From positions 1-52,113 of the forward strand of contig JAUSOD010000034.1 of NCBI GenBank assembly GCA_030656215.1: a stretch of DNA of 52,113 bases. Direction: 5' to 3'. The notes under the pieces were generated by a model. That model saw nothing but the letters and a program-made list of their open reading frames with translations, searched no databases and had not been told where the DNA came from. This DNA is from Azoarcus sp. GTDB taxonomy: Bacteria; Pseudomonadota; Gammaproteobacteria; Burkholderiales; Rhodocyclaceae. Both the position numbers and the translations under genes were made by a program. This document shows, in pieces, positions 32,807-41,660 of this stretch; the stretch's first letter is position 1; every line of letters starts with the position of its first letter.

Positions 32807-33919
32807 ATGGTTACTGAAGATCCACGACCAATGCCCGAGCAGGATGAAACCGCCCTGCGCGCAGAGGTCGTCCGCCTGAACAAGATGGTCAAGGCCCTGA
32901 TGAACCGGGCAGAACGGGCAATGAATGCGCCGGGATCGGAATTCGGCGTGTTTCAGTCGATGGTGATGCTCGAACGTCAAGTACAGGAGCGCACCCGCGA
33001 GCTGGAGGCGGCCGTGCAGGAAAACGAGAAGATCAACCGCGACCTGCAACGAACCATGCAGCAGCTCGAACAGGAGAAGGACGAGCAGCACAAGCTGATC
33101 CGCAAACTCGAGGAAACCGACAACCAGCTTCTGCAATCGGAAAAACTGGCGTCCATCGGCCAGCTGGCCGCCGGCGTTGCCCATGAGATCAACAACCCGA
33201 TCGGTTTCGTCAATTCCAATCTGGGCACCCTGCAGCACTACACGGCCGACCTGTTGCAGCTGATCGACGCATACGAATCCGTCGCATCGCAGATCCCGGC
33301 CTCACGAGCAAAGGAACTACTCGACGAGCTACGGCACAGGACCGACCTCGCCTATCTGCGCAAGGACATTACCGACCTGATCGCCGAATCGATCGACGGC
33401 ACGTCCCGGGTGCGCCAGATCGTGCTGGATCTGCGCGATTTCTCGCGCACCGGCCCGGTCGACCGCGAGCGCGCAGACCTGCACGCGGGTCTGGACCGCA
33501 CCATCAATCTGGTGTGGAACGAGATCAGGTACAAGGCCAATCTCGTACGCGAATACGGCGACCTGCCGCTGGTCGATTGCATCCCGTCACAGATCAACCA
33601 GGTGTTCATGAACCTGCTGGTCAACGCCGCCCACGCCATCCGCGAGCACGGCACGATCACCCTGCGCAGCGGCCGCGACGATGGCATGGTGTGGATCTCG
33701 GTCAGCGATACCGGCGCCGGTATCGCGCCGGAGCACTTGTCGAAGATCTTCGACCCCTTCTTCACCACCAAACCGGTCGGCAAGGGCACCGGACTGGGCC
33801 TGTCGGTATCGTATGGCATCGTCAGCAAGCACGGCGGCAGTATCAGCGTGGACAGCCAGCAGGGGCGCGGCACGACTTTTGTAGTGCGCCTACCGATCGA
33901 TCGTCCGACAGGCTCATAG
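32807..33919 (+). CDS. Soluble sensor histidine kinase paired with a FIST sensor
   Basis: The 370-residue kinase has no membrane segment. An N-terminal coiled-coil linker (LRAEVVRLNKMVKALMNRAE, then FGVFQSMVMLERQVQERTREL at residues 46-66) leads to the H-box SIGQLAAGVAHEINNPIGFV with phospho-acceptor His126. The ATPase domain follows, with N-box QVFMNLLVNAAHAI, G1 DTGAGI, F-box FDPFFTTKP and G2 GKGTGLGLS. It belongs to the HPK4/NtrB-like group. No response regulator is next to it. It is cotranscribed with the second FIST gene. Confidence 0.93.
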   Translation: MVTEDPRPMPEQDETALRAEVVRLNKMVKALMNRAERAMNAPGSEFGVFQSMVMLERQVQERTRELEAAVQENEKINRDLQRTMQQLEQEKDEQHKLIRKLEETDNQLLQSEKLASIGQLAAGVAHEINNPIGFVNSNLGTLQHYTADLLQLIDAYESVASQIPASRAKELLDELRHRTDLAYLRKDITDLIAESIDGTSRVRQIVLDLRDFSRTGPVDRERADLHAGLDRTINLVWNEIRYKANLVREYGDLPLVDCIPSQINQVFMNLLVNAAHAIREHGTITLRSGRDDGMVWISVSDTGAGIAPEHLSKIFDPFFTTKPVGKGTGLGLSVSYGIVSKHGGSISVDSQQGRGTTFVVRLPIDRPTGS

Positions 33920-34093
33920 CCTGTTGCGCCGGCGTTGACGGGGCACGTCTGCCACGACCGTCCACCGTTTGCTGTTGTCACCGAACCGACCCTCCGGCAT
34001 GCCCCCAGCCTGCCTTGCCCGCGCAGCAGGCCCCCCTTCCACGGGATCGCCGCCGATGCACTCCCGGCTCGAGCGGTCAGGGAATATTCGACA

Positions 34094-34128
34094 TTGATTC
34101 GCGAAATTCACTGCATATAATTCAGTGA
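34094..34128 (+). promoter_or_regulatory. Sigma-70 promoter with embedded inverted repeat before the lipoprotein pair
   Basis: TTGATT (34094-34099) and TATAAT (34116-34121) are 16 bases apart, a good housekeeping promoter with transcription from about 34128. The -10 box is flanked by TCACTG (34108-34113) and CAGTGA (34123-34128), an inverted repeat that would let a repressor block the promoter. The spacer from 33920 to here has no gene. Confidence 0.6.
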
Positions 34129-34152
34129 CAAATGGACACAAGAGGCAGCCGC

Positions 34153-34731
34153 ATGACAATCCGGCGCGTTCTTCTTTCGTGCATCTTGGTGGCCGCCTGC
34201 GCGCAGCCGCCGCAGAAGGACACGGTCAGGATCTGCGATGCCGGCGGCTGCAATGAGTTGCCCAGGAGCCATGCCAGCCACGACCCGGCGGCCACGAACG
34301 ATGAGGACGACGGGCGACTCGCGGCGCTCGAAGCGCTCGCAGAGCGCGATCCGCGCGCGGCCTACGACCTCGGCCTGCGTTATTTTCGTGGCGACGGGGT
34401 CCGCCAGGACAGCTACAAGGCGCTGACCTGGATGCGTAGCGCAGCCGAGCGCGGGCATCTCGACGCGCAAAAGGCGCTCGGGAGGCTCTATCTGACCGGG
34501 CTCGAGGAAATGGGATCGGATCCGCGTGAGGCGGAAAAGTGGCTCTCGATCGCCGCCAGCCGCGGCGACGATGAATCCGGAAAGCTGCTCAGCGAAGCGA
34601 GCGCCGCCAAGAAATCGGACGAAGCCTACTTCAAGTGGCGCGAGCGCTGGCGCGGCGTCTTCTATGACAACTGGTATCGACGCTACTCGTATCTTGGCTA
34701 CTGGCGCCATGGATATTGGTATTACCGCTGA
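34153..34731 (+). CDS. Sel1-repeat lipoprotein
   Basis: The 192-residue protein has a lipoprotein signal (RRVLLSCILVAAC, with the lipidated Cys near residue 17) and two to three Sel1-like helical repeats: DPRAAYDLGLRYFRGDGVRQD, YKALTWMRSAAERGHLDAQKALGRLYLTG and EAEKWLSIAASRGDDESGKLL. The C-terminus is rich in Trp, Tyr and Arg (WYRRYSYLGYWRHGYWYYR). Sel1 repeats mediate protein-protein contacts. The start at 34153 has AGAGG 7 bases upstream. It forms an operon with the CsgG-like gene 30 bases downstream. Confidence 0.82.
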   Translation: MTIRRVLLSCILVAACAQPPQKDTVRICDAGGCNELPRSHASHDPAATNDEDDGRLAALEALAERDPRAAYDLGLRYFRGDGVRQDSYKALTWMRSAAERGHLDAQKALGRLYLTGLEEMGSDPREAEKWLSIAASRGDDESGKLLSEASAAKKSDEAYFKWRERWRGVFYDNWYRRYSYLGYWRHGYWYYR

Positions 34732-34761
34732 TCGACTGCAAACTGAGGGAGGCTCCCTGTC

Positions 34762-35568
34762 ATGACCCGCCTTTCAATGCCGCGCCTTACATTGGCAGTG
34801 CTTGCGTCCACCATGCTCGGCGCTTGTGTCACCACCGGGACCCAGAAAACCGCTATGACTGGCTCTGCCGCGGGCGGAACCAGTGTCGACGCAAGCTCGT
34901 CACTGGAACGTTGCAGTGCGCCCCTGGGCACACTCGCGGTGGACGACGGCCGGGCTGCCGACTGGTACGGCCAGTTCGGCAGCGCCACACAAGTGACCAG
35001 TATCGAACCGCTGCTCCGTCTCGCCGTACAGCAATCCAACTGCTTCGTGATCACTTCGATCGGCAACCTGCGTACCGACAGCCGCCTGTCACGGATCACC
35101 GACACCCAACGCAATTCGGGTGAGTACCGCGCCGGCTCAAAACAGCAGAAGGGCCAGAGGGTGGCAGCAGACTACTACCTCGAACCGCAGATCATCATCA
35201 ACAACGACTCGGTGGGTTCAGTCGGTGGCGTGATCGGCGGCTTGCTAGGCGGCGGTGCCAGAGTGATCGCCGGTGGGCTGCAGGCAAAGGCATCAGTGGT
35301 GACGCTATCGCTGTTCGACATCCGCTCGGCGGTGCAGATTGCCGCGTCCGAGGGGAGTGCCACGGCCACCAACTATGGCGCCGCGCTGGGCGCATTTGGC
35401 GGTGGCGCCAGCGGTGCCTTGGGCGGCTTCTCGCGTACGCCCGAAGGCAAGGCCACGGTGGCGGCATTCATGGACGCCTACAACAGCATGGTCATCGCGC
35501 TGCGCAACTACAAGGCGCAGGACGTCAAGGGTGGCCTCGGTCGTGGCGGCACGCTGAAGGTCAATTGA
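34762..35568 (+). CDS. CsgG/HfaB-family lipoprotein
   Basis: The 268-residue protein has a lipoprotein signal with lipobox LGAC (Cys22). The mature part follows the CsgG pattern: the opening LGTLAVDDGRAADWYGQ, SIEPLLRLAVQQSNCFVITSIGN, AADYYLEPQIIINND, and a Gly-rich membrane-spanning stretch (VGGVIGGLLGGGARVIAGG), followed by LSLFDIRSAVQIAASEGSA. CsgG proteins form outer-membrane secretion pores for curli or holdfast adhesins. No csgA-, csgB- or csgE/F-like gene is in the window, so the exported partner is unknown. Confidence 0.78.
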   Translation: MTRLSMPRLTLAVLASTMLGACVTTGTQKTAMTGSAAGGTSVDASSSLERCSAPLGTLAVDDGRAADWYGQFGSATQVTSIEPLLRLAVQQSNCFVITSIGNLRTDSRLSRITDTQRNSGEYRAGSKQQKGQRVAADYYLEPQIIINNDSVGSVGGVIGGLLGGGARVIAGGLQAKASVVTLSLFDIRSAVQIAASEGSATATNYGAALGAFGGGASGALGGFSRTPEGKATVAAFMDAYNSMVIALRNYKAQDVKGGLGRGGTLKVN

Positions 35569-35654
35569 CCGGAATGGGGCCGGTCCTGCCCCCCTCTCTC
35601 GATCCAATGCCAAATGCAGGAACAGCAGAACCCAATACGCCGACAGGCGACCCT

Positions 35655-36608
35655 TTACGCCACCCGGCGCAAGGCCGCCGGCGCCAGGGGGGCCCGCGCC
35701 GCGCGGACGATGCGCTCGCGAAACCAGCGGCACTCGGCCGAGTGCTGGCTGCGGTCGTGCCATAACAGGTAGTAGGCCATCGGCGGCAGTTCGACCGGGG
35801 CCGCGACGATACTCAGCGGCAGCAGCGCGGTGTAGGGCTCGGCGAAGCGGGCCGGTGCGGTGAACACCAGGTCGGAATTGATCAGCATGAAGGGCGCCAT
35901 GTGAAAGTAAGGCACATGGGCGACGACATTGCGCCGCAGGCGTTCGCGGGCGAGGAACACGTCTACCACGCCGCGCTGGCCGACCGAGTAGGAGGTGGGC
36001 ACCATGTGCTCGGCGCCGAGCCAGTCGGCCATGCTCAACGACCCGCCGGACAGGCGGTGGCCGCTGCGCATCAGCACCACCATGCGATCCTCGAACAGGG
36101 GCGCGGTGCGCAGGTGGTCTGGCGGGTTGGGCCAGTTGCCGATGACGAGATCGAGCTCGCCGGATTCGAGCGCACGCGGGTAGTCCGAGCTTTGCGTCAT
36201 CGAGTGAAAGGCGATCTGCGCACCGGGCGCCTGCTTGTGCACGTCGGACACAACCTCGCCCAGCAGCATGGCATTGAGGTAATCCGGGGTGGCGACGTTG
36301 AAGCTGCGCTTGGTGCTGGCCGGATCGAAGCCGCGCGGGCCGTCGGCAATCTGCTCGAGCTGCTCAAGCACGATGCGGATCGGTTCGAGCAATTCTGCGC
36401 CGCGCTCGGTGGGCGTCATGCCGCCACGCGAGCGCACCAGCAGCGGGTCGCCGATGATCTCGCGCAGACGCTTGAGCGCGGTGCTGACCGCGGGTTGCGA
36501 CAGGTTGAGGCGGCGTGCAGCGCGCGACACGCTGCCTTCGGTCAGCAGCACGTGCAGCACACGCAGCAAGTGGGCATCGAGCGAATCCCAGGCACATCCG
36601 TTGGCCAT
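35655..36608 (-). CDS. LysR-family transcriptional regulator at the end of the urea transporter operon
   Basis: The 317-residue regulator has the LysR winged helix (LLRVLHVLLTEGSVSRAARRLNLSQPAVSTALKRLREIIGDPLLVR, about residues 14-60) and an effector-binding domain with FNVATPDYLNAMLLGEVV and GELDLVIGNWPNPPDHLRTAPLFED. The start at 36608 is better spaced from GGAG than the ATG at 36614. It is on the same strand as urtE and begins 35 bases after it, so it is probably the last cistron of the urt operon. It may sense a nitrogen compound and act at the palindrome before urtA (inference). Confidence 0.88.
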   Translation of the reverse strand: MANGCAWDSLDAHLLRVLHVLLTEGSVSRAARRLNLSQPAVSTALKRLREIIGDPLLVRSRGGMTPTERGAELLEPIRIVLEQLEQIADGPRGFDPASTKRSFNVATPDYLNAMLLGEVVSDVHKQAPGAQIAFHSMTQSSDYPRALESGELDLVIGNWPNPPDHLRTAPLFEDRMVVLMRSGHRLSGGSLSMADWLGAEHMVPTSYSVGQRGVVDVFLARERLRRNVVAHVPYFHMAPFMLINSDLVFTAPARFAEPYTALLPLSIVAAPVELPPMAYYLLWHDRSQHSAECRWFRERIVRAARAPLAPAALRRVA

Positions 36609-36643
36609 ACACATTCTCCGGTACGGGCCGACGGGGCCCGAGC

Positions 36644-37336
36644 TTAGACGGCGAGCGCCTCGCGCACGCCGTCGGCGTCCATGTTGGCGCCCGCACCACG
36701 CATGACGATTTCGCCACGCTCCATCACCAGATACTGGTCGGAGAGGGCACGGGCGAAGTCGTAGTACTGTTCGACGAGCAGGATCGCCATTTCACCGGTC
36801 GCGGCCAGGCTGCGGATGGCGCGTTCGATGTCCTTGATGATGGAGGGCTGGATGCCTTCGGTGGGTTCGTCGAGGATCAGCAGCTTGGGGCCGAAGGCAA
36901 GCGCACGGCCAATGGCAAGCTGTTGTTGTTGGCCGCCGGAGAGATCGCCACCGCGCCGCCCCATCATCTGCCTGAGCACCGGGAACATGTCGAAGATGCG
37001 GGCGGGGATGCTCTCGCCGCGTGGGCGGGTGGCGAGCCCCATCAGCAGGTTCTCTTCGACCGTAAGGCGCGGAAAGATCTCGCGCCCCTGCGGGACGAAG
37101 CCGATGCCGGCGCTCACGCGCTTGTACGATGGTGCGCGGGTGATGTCGTCCGCACCAAACTGGATCGTGCCGCTGGCCGCTGGCACCAGGCCCATCAGGG
37201 TCTTGAGCAACGTGGTCTTGCCCACGCCGTTACGCCCGAGCAGGGTCGTGACCTTGCCCATGGGCACCTCGAACGAGAGCCCGCGCAGGATGTGGCTGCC
37301 GCCGTAGTATTGATTCAAGTTGTCGACTTTGAGCAT
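36644..37336 (-). CDS. urtE: Urea ABC transporter ATP-binding subunit UrtE
   Basis: The 230-residue LivF-type ATPase has Walker A GRNGVGKTTLLKTLMGL, the signature LSGGQQQQLAIGRAL and Walker B KLLILDEPTEGIQPSIIKDIE. NLNQYYGGSHILRGLSFEVP and the GIQPSIIKDIE extension are typical of UrtE. The start at 37336 is the ATG behind GAGAGGA; the frame also opens at GTG 37354. It follows urtD by 77 bases. Confidence 0.95.
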   Translation of the reverse strand: MLKVDNLNQYYGGSHILRGLSFEVPMGKVTTLLGRNGVGKTTLLKTLMGLVPAASGTIQFGADDITRAPSYKRVSAGIGFVPQGREIFPRLTVEENLLMGLATRPRGESIPARIFDMFPVLRQMMGRRGGDLSGGQQQQLAIGRALAFGPKLLILDEPTEGIQPSIIKDIERAIRSLAATGEMAILLVEQYYDFARALSDQYLVMERGEIVMRGAGANMDADGVREALAV

Positions 37337-37413
37337 GTTTGGTCCTCTCGGCACGTCCTGGCTTGTGGCCCGGGGCCTTGGGTCAGAGTTCTATAAGCAA
37401 GAAACGGGCGCAG

Positions 37414-38267
<854 letters not shown>

Positions 38268-38271
<4 letters not shown>

Positions 38272-39479
38272 GTCGTGGCTCCCTTTGCGCCCGTTTCTGG
38301 AATGAGCTTGGTATCGGTGACCGCACCGGGCTTCTGCGTGACCGGGAGCGCAGCGGGAACAGCGGCGGCACTGTCCGGACCCTTGCGCGAGCGCAGCTTG
38401 CGCCACAGCCCGACCACGCCGTCGGGCAGGTAGAGGGTGACGGCGATGAACAGGAAGCCGAGGAAGAAGGGCCAGTACTCGGGCGCGGTGACGGTGAAGT
38501 AGCTCTTGGCCAGATTGACGATGCCGGCGCCGAGCACCGCGCCGATCAGCGTGCCGCGCCCGCCGACCGCAACCCACACCGCGATTTCGATGGAGTTGGC
38601 GGGGCTCATCTCGGACGGATTGATGATGCCGATCTGCGGCACGTAGAGCGCACCGGCCAGACCGCACAGCACCGCCGACAGGGTCCAGATGAAGAGCTTG
38701 TAGTGCAGCGGGTTGTAGCCGATGAACATGACCCGCGATTCGGCATCGCGGATCGCGGCAAGCACGCGGCCGAAGCGCGAGCCGACCAGGTAACGGCCGA
38801 GAATGAGGCAGGCGATCAGCAGCGCGGCCGACAGCGCGAACAGGGTGACCCGCATTTCCGGTGAGGTGATGCTGTAGCCGAGGATGCGCTTGAAGTCGGT
38901 GAAGCCGTTGTTGCCGCCGAAGCCGGTTTCGTTACGGAAGAACAGCAGCATGGCAGCGTAGGTGAGGGCCTGGGTGATGATGGAGAAATACACGCCCTTG
39001 ATCCGCGAGCGGAAGGCGAAGTAGCCGAAAATGAAGGCGACCACGCCGGGCAGTGCCATGGCGAGGAAGATGGCCCAGATGAAGGAGTCGGAGCCGGCCC
39101 AGTACCAGGGGATTTCCTTCCAGTCGAGGAAGACCATGAAGTCGGGGATGTCGGCGCCGTAGCTGCCGTCGCGCCCGATCTGACGCATCAGGTACATGCC
39201 GAAGGCGTAGCCGCCGAGGGCGAAGAAGAGTCCGTGACCGAGGCTGAGGATGCCGGCGTAGCCCCAGATCAGGTCCATGGCGACGGCGACGACCATGTAG
39301 CACAGGATCTTGCCGAGCAGGCTGACGGTGTAGGCCGACAGGTGCAGCGGGCTGGATTCCGGCAGCACGAGGTGGGCGACGGGTACGCCGATCCAGGTGA
39401 TGGCAGCGAAGATCGCAAGCGCGATCCAGCCGGTTCGCGGCATGCTCTGGAGCAGTCTTACGGTGAAGGGGGTGCGCAT
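38268..39479 (-). CDS. urtC: Urea ABC transporter permease UrtC
   Basis: The 403-residue LivM-type permease has about ten membrane segments and the family marks DLIWGYAGILSLGHGLFFALGGYAFGMYLM (near residue 66), IKGVYFSIITQALTYAAMLLFFRNETGFGGNNG and LAAIRDAESRVMFIGYNPLHYKL. The start at 39479 is the ATG behind a ribosome site; the frame upstream to 39620 reads through an inverted repeat and is not coding. It overlaps urtD by 4 bases. Confidence 0.95.
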
Positions 39480-39565
39480 GAGCGACTCCTTGTTTTTTGT
39501 TTCCAAACCATCAGTGATTGGACGGTCGTGCCTGCGATTGCGACGGGCGGGGTATTCGTTCTGCA

Positions 39566-39735
39566 GGCTGCGGAACTCGCTGCGGTCAGACAGTCCTCGG
39601 CTGCGCCACGAACACCCCACCCATCGCTTGTTCTCCGAAACTCATTGGCCATGAAACACCACGGTAAAAGTCGGTTCGGGGGGTGTTTGCGCAAGGGCGA
39701 GGACTGTCTGAGCCCGCAGGGCGAGTTCCGCAGCC
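39566..39735. repeat. Large inverted repeat between urtB and urtC
   Basis: The left arm is 39566-39618 and the right arm 39680-39735; each is about 53-56 bases and they pair over most of their length. CTGCGGAACTCGC with TCAGACAGTCCTCG on the left faces CGAGGACTGTCTGA with GCGAGTTCCGCAG on the right. The inner ends GAACACCCC and GGGGTGTTT pair too. The loop is about 61 bases and contains no gene. It occupies most of the 316-base gap of the urt operon, so every urtC transcript from urtA or urtB would carry this hairpin. Confidence 0.8.
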
Positions 39736-39795
39736 CTGGAGCAAATTCCCCCCGGACCGGCGCATCCATGGCACCAAACCCACGGCCTCAATAAC

Positions 39796-41448
39796 TCAGC
39801 TATCCGCAAACCGCCCCTTGAGCGCAAAGATCCCCTGCGGCCGTTTCTGGATGAAGATGATGATGAACACCAGCACCAGGATCTTCGCGATCACCGCCCC
39901 GGCCCAACCTTCCAGGAACTTGGCCACGATACCCAGGCCCAGCGCGGCCCACACGGCACCGGCCAACTGGCCGACCCCGCCCAGCACCACCACCATGAAA
40001 GCATCCACGATGTAGCCCTGCCCCATGGCCGGCCCCACGTTGGCGATCTGCGACAGCGCCAACCCGCCCAGGCCGGCCACCCCGGAGCCGATCGCAAAGG
40101 CCAGGGTATCGACCCGTGCGGTGGGCACCCCCACGCAACCCGCCATTGGCCGGTTCTGGGTCACGGCGCGGACGAACATGCCGAGCCGGGTCTTTTGCAT
40201 CATCAGCCAGATCAACAACAGCACGAAGGCGGCAAAGCCGATGATCACGATGCGGTTGAATGGCAGCACCACGCCCGCGGCGAGCTCGATCCCGCCCGAC
40301 ATCCAGCTCGGATTTGAAAGCTCGAGGTTCTGCGGACCGAAGGTGACGCGCGCGGCCTGGATCAGCACCAGCGACAACCCCCAGGTGGCAAGCAGGCTCT
40401 CCAGCGGGCGGCCGTAGAGGTGGCGCAGCACCAGCCGCTCCATCACCACGCCGACCAGCGCAGCGGCGAAGAAAGCCACCGGAATGGCGGCCAGCACATA
40501 CCAGTCGATCCAGGCCGGCAGATAGTTGCGGAACAGGCCCTGCACGATGAAGGTGGCGTAGGCGCCGACCATCAACAGCTCGCCATGGGCCATGTTGATG
40601 ATGCCCATCACGCCGTAGGTGATCGCCAGCCCGAGCGCAGCAAGCAGCAGGATGGAGCCGAGCGACAGGCCGGAAAACACGGTGCCCACGGTCTGCGCGG
40701 TGGCCACCCGGCGGTCGATGGTACGGATCGAGGCTTCGGCGGCGGCACGGACTTCGGCCACCGGCTCAATCCAGGTGGCGCTGCTGCCTTCTCCGCTCTT
40801 TTCGAGCAGCGCGGCGAGCATGTTCTTGACCGCGGGGTCGGACGACTCGCCGAGTGCGACGGCTGCGCTCAGGCGCTTGGCCGCATCGGCCGAGCTCAGG
40901 TTGATCTTGGCAACGGCGTAGGAAAGCACCGATCCGACCGCGTCGTCCTGCTCCTTATCAAGCGCCCGCTCGAGCACCGGCAGCAGATTTTCGGTGGCGT
41001 TCTCGCGCAGGATGGTGGCAGCGGACAGGCGCTCGGCACGGTTGCTCGAGACCAGCGCGAATGCGGCATTGGCGGTGGCGATCGCGCGCCGGATGCGGTT
41101 GTTGACGGTGATCGTGTCGACCTCTGCCACCGCCGTCTGCAGCGCTTCGCCGGTGGCCGCGTCCAGCACGGTTTCACCATCGACGATCACCACCCTGTCG
41201 GCGGCAAGGCCCAGGTTTCCGGCCTCGAGCGCGACGAGCACGCGCCGCGCATCGTCGCTGCCGTCGACACCGAGCGCGTCGATCGCGGCAATGCGGCTGT
41301 TGAAGTCGCCACCAAAGCCGGAGACGATGGTAGCAAGCGACGCGGGGCCGGCATGCACGGAATCCGTCGCCGCGCGTGCCGAGCCGACGAAAAGCGTCAG
41401 CAACAGCAGCATGCTCAGGAACAAGAATCGTATGGGTAGTCGGAACAT
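39796..41448 (-). CDS. urtB: Urea ABC transporter permease UrtB
   Basis: The 550-residue protein has a signal peptide and a periplasmic N-terminal region of about 230 residues (helical, with repeated LSAA patterns) ahead of the LivH-type permease core. This extension is usual in proteobacterial UrtB. The permease part has SILLLAALGLAITYGVMGIINMAHGELLMVGAYATF and RHLYGRPLESLLATWGLSLVLIQAARVTFG, both UrtB marks. I chose 41448 because GGAG stands 6 bases before it; ATGs at 41460, 41472 and 41481 are alternatives. Confidence 0.94.
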   Translation of the reverse strand: MFRLPIRFLFLSMLLLLTLFVGSARAATDSVHAGPASLATIVSGFGGDFNSRIAAIDALGVDGSDDARRVLVALEAGNLGLAADRVVIVDGETVLDAATGEALQTAVAEVDTITVNNRIRRAIATANAAFALVSSNRAERLSAATILRENATENLLPVLERALDKEQDDAVGSVLSYAVAKINLSSADAAKRLSAAVALGESSDPAVKNMLAALLEKSGEGSSATWIEPVAEVRAAAEASIRTIDRRVATAQTVGTVFSGLSLGSILLLAALGLAITYGVMGIINMAHGELLMVGAYATFIVQGLFRNYLPAWIDWYVLAAIPVAFFAAALVGVVMERLVLRHLYGRPLESLLATWGLSLVLIQAARVTFGPQNLELSNPSWMSGGIELAAGVVLPFNRIVIIGFAAFVLLLIWLMMQKTRLGMFVRAVTQNRPMAGCVGVPTARVDTLAFAIGSGVAGLGGLALSQIANVGPAMGQGYIVDAFMVVVLGGVGQLAGAVWAALGLGIVAKFLEGWAGAVIAKILVLVFIIIFIQKRPQGIFALKGRFADS

Positions 41449-41510
41449 GGCCGGCTCCATCGCATCAGTCATGCCGCACACGGTGCGGCGCGAAAGCGCA
41501 CAAATTGAAA

Positions 41511-41530
41511 GGGCCGGCCTGGGCCGGCCC
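41511..41530 (-). terminator. Hairpin between urtA and urtB, probable attenuator
   Basis: GGGCCGGCC-TG-GGCCGGCCC is a perfect 9-base stem with a 2-base loop. On the minus strand it is followed by TTTCAATTT. This would stop part of the transcription after urtA and so give more binding protein than permease. Confidence 0.5.
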
Positions 41531-41582
41531 CGAGGTGTTGCCGCAGGGTGAGCGATCGGTTCGGGCTCGCCGGGCTGCGGGC

Positions 41583-41600
41583 GGCGGGTTGAAACCTGCC
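41583..41600. repeat. REP-like palindromic unit downstream of urtA
   Basis: GGCGGGTTGAAACCTGCC differs by one base from the perfect palindrome at 10603-10620. It lies in the urtA-urtB spacer. A related, looser palindrome, GGCAGGCTTCAGGCCCGCC, follows at about 41632-41650, touching the end of urtA. Confidence 0.55.
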
Positions 41601-41660
41601 TGCCAGCCCACCCGATCCGAATGCACCCAGGCAGGCTTCAGGCCCGCCTCGCCCTCAAAC

